Below are positions 1 to 7,469 of a stretch of 11,384 nt of DNA, piece after piece. A model generated the notes under the pieces. That model did not search any database and had not been told where the DNA came from. It worked only from the letters and a program-made list of their open reading frames with translations. Location: the NCBI GenBank assembly GCA_004151065.3, contig NWUY0300100080.1:1-11384 (forward strand), read 5' to 3'. The stretch is from Larix sibirica. Its lineage: Eukaryota > Streptophyta > Pinopsida > Pinales > Pinaceae. Both the position numbers and the translations under genes were made by a program. Numbering within the stretch: the first letter of the stretch is position 1; each line of letters begins with the position of its first letter.

Positions 1-726
1 AAGTTGTCAAAATATTGTGACTCTCCACGAGTCGGTGCCACTCTTTAGTGACAGTTGGTTAGTAGCATGATTTACCTAACTCACAATTGACCAAATCTCT
101 TATTTTTTTGTTAGTGTGGTTTCTCAGTTCATGTAGAATCCTCAAGAGATCCACTGGAAAGATACAAAGAGAAATTTTCACTATATTAAAGGAACTTATC
201 GGTATGGTATTAAGAATTGTAACAGTATAGATCCATTGGTTGGGTTTATTGATTCCGACTGGCGAGGAGACATTGAAAACCGAAAGTCCACTTCTGGCTA
301 TGTGTTTCAAATTAGTTGTGAACCTTTGGCTGGTCGTGTAATAAATAGAAGGTAGTCTCTCTTTCGACTACATAAGCAAAATAAAGTGGTGCTATCAATG
401 TAAGTATAAAGGCAGTTCAGATTCGTCATCTTTTAGACGAGCTTGGTTTTCCTGTTCAGGCCTTGACTATTATCTATTGTGATAATCAAAGTATAATACA
501 TGTTGTTGATAATCATGTTGCTCACAACAAAATGAAGCATTTTGAACTTCATGTTCATTACTTGAGAGAGTTGGTACATGACAATGTTTTCTCAGTTGTT
601 TATTGCAGGATAGATGATGATATCACTAAAATATTTACATAGCCTCTACTCAAAGCTAAGTTTGTGAAACTTCGGGCTATGGGCTTTAGGAAGATGCAAT
701 TATGGGGAGGTGTTTGGAGAACATAA
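1..726 (+). pseudogene. Decayed Ty1/copia polyprotein, 3' end (RT C-terminus and RNase H)
   Basis: Reading from base 1 gives copia-type reverse transcriptase C-terminal sequence (KLSK...DSP.V.ATL, then QLVSSMIYLTHN), which continues into RNase H. Recognisable blocks are HWKDTKRNFHYIKGTYRYGI (about 152-211), FIDSDW (about 247-264), RKSTSGYVF (about 281-307), YCDNQSII (about 475-498) and KMKHFELHVHYLREL (about 532-573). The end, KIFT-stop-PLLKAKFVKLR, matches the usual copia terminus. Several in-frame stops interrupt it: two near 46-51, one where Glu is expected in the RNase H S-T-T/E-A motif, one at the next aromatic position, and one replacing Lys of the FTKPL-like motif. At least one frame change lies between about 330 and 400. 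Loss of the catalytic Glu and the many stops mean it cannot encode an active enzyme. The 5' part lies outside the window. Assignment to copia rests on motif order and spacing. Confidence 0.93.
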
Positions 727-758
727 TTTCACCTCCTAAATCTCTATAGTGTTGTGAT

Positions 759-767
759 GATGGGGGG
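759..767 (+). other. Polypurine tract of the left copia element
   Basis: A short purine-rich tract ending in six G lies directly against the TGTTGG that opens the LTR. This is the expected site of plus-strand DNA priming. Its position between the end of the RNase H remnant and the LTR supports the element structure. Confidence 0.75.
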
Positions 768-1250
768 TGTTGGAACCTAAGGTTATGCAGGTTCATCACA
801 CCTTTGGATCTTCTGGAGATATTCTATCGAGAGACAACAGTATATTAGCAAAGAAATCGACTAGGGGACCAACTAAGTTGTCGATTCATCAAACGACTGA
901 ATGGTCAATGAGGCCATGGTCAGATTGAATAGAACAACCAACTAATCTATGGGACGTTGTGGATTTTTTGGAAACGGTTATAACCAACGATCCCTATTTG
1001 TGGAGTAGATCATCCTCACTTTAAGGGAGTTTGTTAGATGTGGAGACCATAAAAGAACGACCCTATAGGTTGTGTTAATATCAAATTGTATTGAATTATG
1101 AGAGAATGCATTGTGGTGTTTTGATTATAATGTGATGTGCTTGAGTGTTGTAATGTTGTCTTTAAACAACACCTATTTTCTTGCAATATAGTTCCCTTCT
1201 ACCATTTTATTTTTCTCTCCTATGGTTCAATGTGAAAAGGTTCCCCAACA
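768..1250 (+). repeat. 3' LTR of the left copia element
   Basis: This 483-bp segment opens with TGTTGG immediately after the polypurine tract and closes with CCAACA, a perfect 6-bp terminal inverted repeat of the TG...CA type usual for LTRs. It follows the RNase H remnant in the same orientation, as a 3' LTR should. The partner 5' LTR is outside the window, so the length cannot be checked against it. If the boundary is right, the five bases after it (AGAGT, 1251-1255) would be the target-site duplication. Confidence 0.8.
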
Positions 1251-1393
1251 AGAGTTTGGGCATGTAACATTATTCTTCTTAGTGTACAAATGGTTGGAGA
1301 GAAGTAGAAAGGAAGAAAAAGAACAAATATTTTATGGAATGTGGATTGTACTTTCATGCAAGCTTATGATATTTCCAAAAAAAAATCATATAG

Positions 1394-1986
1394 TGATTAT
1401 GTTGTTGTTGAGAAATGAAACCCTAGCTTATATGTGAGAATCCTTGGAGTCCCAACATAGATATTCTCTAGCCAACCTATCTTGGAGCATTAGAAGGGAA
1501 TTGGGATAGCTCTAGGGACTATATATAGAGAAGAGGATTCCATTTATGGTGTTATGCAGACTAGGGGGAAAAGTGGTAGTTGATTGAGATAGTTGTAGAG
1601 GGATTTCTTGCACATGAGAGTTTTTTGGGTTGTGGGTTGAGTAAGAGAAGTTAAAGCAAGACCTTAGGAACTTCACCCTTGTGAATTCATAGCCTTAGCA
1701 TGGGGGTGGTTTCTATCATAGAAATATTAAGTGTGATAGAGAGCCTAAGGATGGGAGGAACATCCTTTATTTGCAACCAACTAGTGGAAAATTTTCTCAA
1801 AAAGAGAAGTAATCTCCATATGTTTTGAAATGCCATGTTGTTATGCATTTTATTATTTTTGAGTTTGTTGAATTTTGTGTGTGGACTTAAATTGCATAAT
1901 TATGAATGAAAGCATTGGAGAACTATATTCTTGTCTTAAGATTGAATTAACAAGTTAAGGTTGTTGTAGTTTTGCTAGTGAAATCA
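1394..1986 (+). repeat. Probable 5' LTR of a second, truncated copia-like element
   Basis: The right edge is set by a primer binding site four bases downstream (1991-2002). The segment ends in AATCA, and the first upstream TGATT that would form a matching 5-bp terminal inverted repeat is at 1394. A strong TATA-like stretch (CTATATATAGAGA, about 1519-1531) sits inside, as expected for an LTR promoter. No second copy of this LTR is in the window and no gag follows, so the left edge is a guess; another TG at 1435 is possible. Alternatively this is ordinary sequence with a chance PBS match. Confidence 0.42.
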
Positions 1987-1990
1987 ATGT

Positions 1991-2002
1991 TGGTATCAAA
2001 GA
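1991..2002 (+). other. Primer binding site (initiator Met tRNA type)
   Basis: TGGTATCAAAGA matches 10 of 12 bases of the usual plant copia primer site TGGTATCAGAGC, complementary to the 3' end of initiator methionine tRNA. The same 12-mer, with the same two differences, appears on the minus strand at 10897-10908 next to a much better supported LTR. That makes a chance match here less likely. Confidence 0.55.
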
Positions 2003-2412
2003 AAACAAATTATGATAATTTTGAAGTATCTCGTAACCTTAATAATGTATAATGGTTGCTTGTTACATAAAAACCAAAACCATATTTATTATTCATTATT
2101 CTTTAGGTTTCAATGAAGTCTTCACCTTCCTTCATTCCTTCATGTAAAGACATCTTTCTCCTTGACTACTTAAATATATACCTAACTCATTGTCTACCTC
2201 ATCTTTGTCATCTATAACTATTTTCCTATATTTAATAGACCACCAAGTTGTTCCATATGACACTCTTTGTTGCATTCTCATGCAGCCTCACCATTACATT
2301 AGTGTTAACATTATCATCCTTCACTATACATTGTTTTTTTAATCATTTCTTTCTTTCTTTTGCATTTAAATTCTATATGCGACACTTTCCTTCAATTTCA
2401 CTTTATATGACA

Positions 2413-2498
2413 CTCTTTTTAACTTTTCTTAAAAACACTTCTATTTCACTTCTTTATTATAACATTCTCTTTTTAACTTTTCTTAAAAACACTTCTAT
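2413..2498. repeat. 32-bp perfect direct repeat, 54-bp period
   Basis: The 32 bases at 2413-2444 recur exactly at 2467-2498, separated by 22 bases. The flanking blocks are related too: ATATGACACTCTTT occurs at 2255-2268 and again at 2405-2418, just at the start of the first copy. This suggests a small, partly decayed tandem array in T-rich DNA. Confidence 0.9.
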
Positions 2499-2511
2499 AT
2501 TATGTAGATAG

Positions 2512-2610
2512 TATGGCCCTCGTTATCTCTATCTGCAATCTCTTCGTTGAGCTTAGAGTAATAGTTATCTCTAACCATCTATGGCCATCGTTATCTCTAA
2601 CAATCTCTTC
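2512..2610. repeat. Degenerate direct repeat, 68-bp period
   Basis: A block at 2512-2545 starting TATGGCCCTCGTTATCTCTA and ending CAATCTCTTC recurs at 2580-2610 with one substitution near its start and a 3-base gap. A third partial copy, AGTTATCTCTAACCATCT, lies between them. It follows directly on the T-rich duplication. Confidence 0.8.
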
Positions 2611-3173
2611 ACAATATTTCACAAGAAAGCGCCATGACATTTAGAGAATCATATGGATAAACGACAATGAGCGTTTAATGCTTTGCTGACAATTCCATGC
2701 GACTTATCCACTCACCTCTATACTGGTGACCCAAGATGTCGGTGGAGCAAATTGTTAAGTCGTAAATATTATTTTCTCATGAATCGAGAGGCATCATCCA
2801 TGACTTGGAAAGCAAGCATTATCTAGGGACGATATTTGTCGTCTTTGAGTGAAGTCCAATTCAAATTTGGATGTGATTAAATTCCCATTAATATTTTGGT
2901 GAATGAATGAATATATACATGCTCTGTATGAAAGCTTTTCTTGTATAACAGTCAAAAGATTCATATACCAAAAGTGCACGTGGACGAGAAAATCATGAGA
3001 GGATTAATTTGATTTCAAGTGTATAATACATCATTAGTTCCCTCTCTTAATTATCTCGCCGACGTTCAAAACTCTTTTAAGTTGATGTACATACAAACAG
3101 ATTCGATTAGATGTAAAGTTTGACGACCCCACGTTCGAAATAATGGAACCGTTGAATTCATGAACCTTTGAAT

Positions 3174-5303
3174 TCATAAAGTGTTTGCACTTTGAGTAGA
3201 CCCCTGCTTGGCGTTAGTGTTTCTCGCCTTCACTAATTTGTCAAGCTCTTCACCGCCTCCCACTTCTTCAAGCTCCTGAAATATGGATCACTCAGAAATT
3301 AAACAATAAATCACTGTTCAAATGAACAATGAACAAAGCAAAATTGATTCACAAAAGACAAGGAGTTGGGAAGCAATGTCTTGACTCACTTTGGGTCCAA
3401 GGAATAAACCATAAGGAACTCCATTATACTTATCAGCATGGTGGAGCTGCAATTGAATTCCAACATGTTCAGCTTTAGTTCCTTCATCTTGCAATTTTTT
3501 TCTTGTAATTGACAGAGGAAGAAAATTGACAAACCTGATGTGCAGCCGCAACCCTCTGAAGGTATGGGACATTTGCAATAGGTCCTACTGGAAAACGACG
3601 GTGAACAAGGCCATCATGGACAAACATATATGCCATACCAAATACAGTGATTCCCAGGCCCTGAAAAAGAAATAATCCACACATTCCTATCACAAAACTG
3701 ACACTGATTTGCTTTCACATAAATAAAGTCTAGTCTTAATTTCCCTGTGACTCCAAGGCTGTTGGCATGATATATATGTTAAAGGAAATCCATAATCAGA
3801 TGATGAAAAACCAAAACACCAGGAATTTCAGTATGAGTTTGGGAAATTGGGTTCAGAACTTACAGCACCAAAGCATAGGCCTGGCACAAGGCCTTTGTTG
3901 AAAAATCCATAAGATAAGAGCGCAATAGCAGGGACAGCATTAATAATAGCAAACACATCATTCTCCTCAAAGGGGCCTTCTCTTGGTCTATGATGAGACT
4001 GTCACAAACCAATGTTGTTAACACAACAGTTCATTTCATACCAACATTTTATTTCAGACAGTCCCATCTAAGGATTGAACATGGAATAATTATATTAGTA
4101 ACAGAGGAAACACAGTACCTCATGCATACTCCATAAAGAAGAATGCCAGAGAGCTCGATGTGCCCAACGAGCCCAGGCCTCCATTCCAATCTGCATGAAA
4201 ATTCTATCATTTCTTTCACTAATATTACTAGGTCAAAACATATATTTTCTCCCAAATGTACTCGGTCTTACCGTTGCTCCAACAGCTAGAGAAAATGTGC
4301 CAAACATCTCTGTGAAAGGAACCTCTCCGCCCTGCAGCAGAACAACATAAACAATTCACTTATGATGAATCATTCTATAACGGTAAAATCTCAATTATAT
4401 ATTCCATCACAAACCCAAGAGACCCTACAAAACTTCCCTGATCATAGACTGATCATAGAGATATGCAATGACGGAGGAGAGTAAACAACCATAGATCTAT
4501 TTTAATCCAATTTATGAAGCACAAAATGGGTTATATCAAACATAAAAAAAAATAAACAAAGTGCAAAGCTTAGTTTTTCGCACAAGCTATTTAACTTGTG
4601 GTCGAAGCGAACATTATTTAACCTGCTGCAAGCCATTTATTTATTTAACTTTATGAGTAATGAATATTAATAGGCAAGATTTTTCTAACATTATTCAGCC
4701 TGCTGCAGGCTATTTAATGCTGTCAAATACTTGATACCTGCTACCGCTGTATTAAATAACCTACAACAGGCTGAATAATGTTCGCCTAGTTTTTAGACTT
4801 CGAAGATACAACCATTAAATTTTAAGGACATATTCACCTGACAAAATTAAGTGAATATTGTGCCAATTGTGATTTACACGATGTATTACCTGTACTTGCC
4901 AAACAAAACGATAGTAGACTGCTCCTGCTGCCATTGAAGTGATGCCAAAACTGGACGCAATCGCAGCAAACAAATATGCATATCGTTCAACCATCTTCCT
5001 CGCTCTCTTTTCAGACACTTTCCTCAGGCTGCTTTCATCCCTTTTCATTAACTCAGATGCCAATATTAATGGCAAACGCTCGTCCATACTTTCTTTCTCT
5101 GGTTCAGTCTGGGGAGATCTCTCTTTCAACGCCATATTGCACAATAACAACCTCTCTATACGACAAGTTGAATGACCAGTTCTAATACTGGCTAGATCTA
5201 GGCCAGGAATGGCTCGTCTCGACCAAGGCTTGTTCATGAAAAGTTTCAAGGCTGCACTGTGGTTAGATACTGATCTGGTACTCCCTTCAAAAACTGAATT
5301 CAT
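3174..5303 (-). CDS. BCH: Beta-carotene 3-hydroxylase, plastid (complete, seven exons)
   Basis: Non-haem di-iron membrane enzyme that hydroxylates both beta rings of beta-carotene, via beta-cryptoxanthin, to zeaxanthin in plastid membranes, using O2 and ferredoxin. Exons: 5303-4890, 4331-4272, 4190-4119, 3998-3864, 3660-3535, 3446-3390, 3275-3174. All introns are GT-AG and phase 0 (558, 81, 120, 203, 88 and 114 bp). The joined product is 321 aa, close to known plant enzymes (about 310). Residues 1-50 are Ser/Arg-rich with few acids, fitting a transit peptide. The first membrane segment is about 108-135. The four iron-binding motifs are HRALWH (169-174), HESHH (181-185), HDGLVH (242-247) and HQLHH (268-272), and GGEVP, FVHDGLVH and GVPYGLFLGPKE are family hallmarks. 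The start is the first ATG after an in-frame TGA at 5331-5333. No stop, frameshift or lost key residue is seen. It is readily distinguished from cytochrome P450 carotene hydroxylases, which lack these motifs. Confidence 0.97.
4610..4643. repeat. Direct third copy of the intron 1 hairpin arm
   Basis: AACATTATTTAACCTGCTGC and the following bases resemble the left hairpin arm at 4687-4720 in the same orientation, with about six differences in 34. So the hairpin arm family has at least three copies in this intron. A mobile MITE-like source, or local duplication before the inverted copy arose, would explain this. Confidence 0.7.
4687..4782. repeat. Inverted repeat (34-bp arms, 28-bp loop) in intron 1
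   Basis: The left arm 4687-4720 and the reverse complement of the right arm 4749-4782 agree at 30 of 34 positions; both read AACATTATTCAGCCTG at the outer end. All four differences are transitions. In the transcribed (minus) RNA three become G-U wobbles and one a C-A mismatch, so the pre-mRNA could form a hairpin paired at 33 of 34 positions. It lies wholly inside the first intron of the hydroxylase gene. Palindromic MITE remnant and small-RNA precursor are both possible, and the sequence does not decide. Confidence 0.9.
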
Positions 5304-5393
5304 CTCTACAATGCCAACTTCCTCCTGAACTCAACTCGATGTTGGTTTCCTCCCCTGCCCTCAACGAGAACTCAGATGGCTAAAAAGAAAATC

Positions 5394-5400
5394 TGTTATA
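5394..5400 (-). promoter_or_regulatory. Second TATA-like site of the hydroxylase gene
   Basis: The minus strand reads TATAACA about 91-97 bases upstream of the start codon. It is the counterpart of the better TATA-like site at 5421-5428 within the tandem duplication. It is weaker by sequence. Confidence 0.35.
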
Positions 5401-5420
5401 CCTCTTCAGATGGCGAAGAT

Positions 5421-5428
5421 CTATTATA
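5421..5428 (-). promoter_or_regulatory. Candidate TATA box of the hydroxylase gene
   Basis: The minus strand reads TATAATAG about 118-125 bases before the ATG at 5303. Transcription starting about 30 bases downstream would give a 5' UTR near 90 bases, normal for plants. The choice over the neighbouring site is by motif quality alone. Confidence 0.45.
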
Positions 5429-5510
5429 CCTCTTTCGTGGACTCTTGGTCATGTTTATCTCAAACCTGAGACCCCACCTTGTCTCCTGTGTCGAATACGC
5501 GTGTCAAAGT

Positions 5511-5525
5511 CCCCCCCCCCCCCCC
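5511..5525. repeat. Homopolymer run of 15 C (poly-G on the gene's coding strand)
   Basis: Fifteen uninterrupted C residues lie about 210 bases upstream of the start codon. Such runs are slippage-prone in replication and in sequencing, so the exact count is uncertain. Confidence 0.9.
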
Positions 5526-5951
5526 ACTTTTAACGTGACAGAGACTGATTGGCTTTGGAGGGAGCAAAGTGTATTTCAGGATTCATTCTACGAAGGAAGC
5601 CAAATTCCATCCAAGAGCATATACTTAGTTTGAATAATGAAGTGGGCCATGGCCATTCTTTCTGTTCTTAGAAAGCGCCCCCACATTGCTAGGTATAACA
5701 GGGAGCATTATTTCTCCACCGACCACGTCTTGTACCTTTGTCAAGTACGTCATAATATTTGTCTCAAATATTTTCCATTCTTCAAACGCGTAGTGGCTGA
5801 CACATGTCTAGAGTCTAACTTCCTGCCTCTCATATACTTACAGACCGACACTTCTCCCTGCTTTCCAAAGACTGTAATGGCAGCTTGTATGTGAAAGCTA
5901 CCGAACTCTGAGTGCCATCTCCTTTCCCTGTTATATAACGACAATCTACTC

Positions 5952-5957
5952 CACGTG
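5952..5957. promoter_or_regulatory. G-box (CACGTG) upstream of the hydroxylase gene
   Basis: A CCACGTGCC context about 650 bases upstream of the start codon matches the core bound by plant bHLH and bZIP factors, including light-signalling factors known to act on other carotenoid genes. Whether it is used here is inference. Confidence 0.4.
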
Positions 5958-5992
5958 CCAAGATACCTGATCCTGATATAATATTGAATGAA

Positions 5993-6102
5993 AATAAGGC
6001 ACTAACAGAGGATACTTTGAACATATATACAGAGGCTAGTATCAATAATGCCGATATGGACCAATAAGGCACTAACAGAGGCTAGTATCAACATATATAC
6101 AG
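5993..6102. repeat. Shuffled direct repeats (order A-B-C then A-C-B)
   Basis: Block A (AATAAGGCACTAACAGAGG) is at 5993-6011 and 6063-6081. Block B (AACATATATACAG) is at 6020-6032 and 6090-6102. Block C (GAGGCTAGTATCAA) is at 6032-6045 and 6078-6091. All copies are exact, but B and C change order between the two halves, so this is not a simple tandem duplication. Confidence 0.92.
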
Positions 6103-6431
6103 TGAAATTAAATCTGCGAGTGGATTGAGTGATCTATTCCAATGTTCACGGGCGTGGCTTGAAAGATAACTACGCATAACGAACTTGAAATGTTTGGTAT
6201 GATATCTTTTGGTAATGCTCCAATCTTAACAAAGAATGAACTTAAAGAAAGAAAGGAATAAATTAATCACAAATGCCTTTTTATAATTAAAAAGCTTGAT
6301 TATAATATTACAAAATTGTAATTGGAGGTTCAAAGAGCATAATGAGAATGCTCCAATGATATCTAAACACTGCATAATCACGTGTATGATTTTCATTTCG
6401 AATACTATATTGCATTCTTATGTATATGATT

Positions 6432-6685
6432 TGGTTTATATGGGTTACTATGTAGAGAGGCAAATTGGTATACAATGATGCAATATAAGATAAATGATGT
6501 AAAAGCAGACATTTTTACAAGCAAATGTATATATAAATATAATGAGAGATGACTCTTGGTTTTGTATTCCAAGTGATCTCTTGGACTAATTCACGACTCT
6601 TTTCATTCATTGTGACTCTAGGTCTTCTTCTCACGTGGATAGGAAGACAATAATATTCCTAAACTTAAGGATTAGGTTCCCAACA
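6432..6685 (-). repeat. 3' LTR of the minus-strand element
   Basis: Read on the minus strand, it opens TGTTGGGAACC directly after the polypurine tract. It aligns well to the LTR at 10910-11211 from the TGTTGGGA end to about 6445, then less clearly to the likely edge near 6432. The minus strand has a TATA-like stretch (about 6528-6542) and a CACGTG at 6632-6637 upstream of it. Compared with its partner it lacks several short segments, so it is about 50 bp shorter. Confidence 0.82.
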
Positions 6686-6696
6686 ATTCCTCCTTA
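6686..6696 (-). other. Polypurine tract of the minus-strand element
   Basis: The minus strand reads TAAGGAGGAAT immediately before the TGTTGGGA that opens the 3' LTR, the expected plus-strand primer position. It fixes the orientation of the element independently of the primer binding site at the other end. Confidence 0.8.
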
Positions 6697-6804
6697 ATCT
6701 GAAGGGGTGTATATGAGTCCAAGAAAAGAGAGCTGAAATATGGAAAAAGACGGCTCCAAAAGCCGAACATCTCCAACTTTGACAATCCGAATTTGCCAAG
6801 CAAG

Positions 6805-7187
6805 CTAGTAGAAGTTGACATCTTCTGCTAAATACAAGTGCTTTCTGAAGTGGTGGGTTTGGTTGGCCACAAACCAAACGGGATAGCAGAAGGTGAAGTC
6901 TTCTACTAAATGGGTGGTTTTAAGCTGACCACAAACTGATATATCTCGGTTTTGGATGACCACAAATCATGAACCATGAAGATGGTTTAAGGATGACCAC
7001 GAAATATAGAACTTGGCTCGAAGACTTAGAGGTTCTTGGATTATTTTGAAAGGCTAGCAGAAGTTGTTTGTCTTCTACTGAATGAGTGGTTTTAAGTTGA
7101 CCGAAAACTCTAGAACTTGGCTCGAAGGCTCGAAAGTTTTTGGAACATTCCAAAAAACTAGTAGAACCTGATGTATTCTACGAAATG
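6805..7187. repeat. Degenerate interspersed repeats between gag remnant and 3' LTR
   Basis: Three motif families alternate here. A self-complementary block of the form CTAG-AGAAG...TCTTCTACTAAATG occurs at about 6805-6833, 6882-6912, 7054-7085 and 7158-7187. A block like GGATGACCACAAA occurs at about 6861-6875, 6923-6935, 6954-6967, 6991-7005 and 7095-7108. TAGAACTTGGCTCGAAG is exact at 7007-7023 and 7111-7127, 104 bases apart. Spacing is irregular, so this is a decayed array rather than a clean tandem repeat. A related palindromic stretch, TTCTTCTAGTAGAAG, lies at about 7912-7926. Confidence 0.8.
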
Positions 7188-7469
7188 AATAGTCATGGAT
7201 CTGACTCTAGCTACAACTCTAATTTTGGTCGGACTAAGGCTCTGGATTGAGGCTCGCTTGTTTGAGTGCTTTTTTGTTTCTGGCGGTCTGTCATTCCCCC
7301 TTGTGAGGAACAATGTGAGGAGAAGAGAATGTCTCAACTGCAAGATGTGTCAATACTCATGAATGAATTTTTCGCTGACATATATATTTTCTTGCCTGTT
7401 GACGACCATTTCCAAGAAGTGATCCACTCATAGTAAATTTTCTCTTTTCTGGGTTTCTTCAGAATGAAG

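Larger units (their letters stand above)
2003..3173. other. Noncoding stretch between retroelement remnants and the hydroxylase gene
   Basis: No gene is recognised here. The part from 2003 to about 2240 should be retroelement leader if the PBS at 1991 is real, but no gag-like protein is readable. From 2240 to 2610 the DNA is T- and C-rich and contains short direct duplications, listed separately. The open frame at 2248-2511 is a product of that composition (Phe, Leu, Ser and Thr only in bulk). From 2611 to 3173 I see only AT-rich sequence plus a CACGTG hexamer at 2977-2982. The last 100-200 bases before 3173 should contain the 3' UTR of the minus-strand gene. No perfect AATAAA is present close to the stop, and the poly(A) site could not be located. 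Confidence 0.6.
5372..5433. repeat. Imperfect tandem duplication over the core promoter
   Basis: Both copies (5372-5405 and 5406-5433) begin TCAGATGGC and end TTATACCTCT, with a short A-rich segment present only in the first. Each brings one TATA-like site on the minus strand, so the duplication doubles the candidate core promoter. Confidence 0.75.
5304..6431. other. Upstream region of the hydroxylase gene
   Basis: No credible gene lies here; open frames on both strands are short and unlike known proteins. The stretch should contain the 5' UTR and promoter of the minus-strand hydroxylase. It holds two TATA-like sites within about 130 bp of the start codon, a 15-C run, CGCG motifs at 5498-5501 and about 5787-5790, a G-box at 5952-5957, shuffled repeats at 5993-6102 and another CACGTG at 6379-6384. 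Confidence 0.65.

Noticed and set aside
2248-2511. 87-codon plus-strand frame rich in Phe, Leu, Ser and Thr, resembling a membrane protein
   Set aside because: The composition comes from the T- and C-rich repeat, and part of it is the duplicated 32-bp unit translated twice.
2977-2982. CACGTG hexamer downstream of BCH as a regulatory site
   Set aside because: It is 3' of the gene with no nearby gene start. A six-base palindrome is expected by chance in a window of this size.
3318-3578. Continuous 86-codon minus-strand frame over exon 6 and its flanking introns
   Set aside because: It reads through the GT-AG intron signals. The spliced product matches the hydroxylase family exactly, while the intron-derived residues do not.
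4939-5185. Two plus-strand frames opposite the first BCH exon
   Set aside because: They are antisense shadows of a well-supported coding exon and have no features of their own.
5376-5944. Open frames on both strands upstream of BCH
   Set aside because: Short, mutually overlapping, crossing the poly-C run and TATA-like sites, and unlike any protein family I know.
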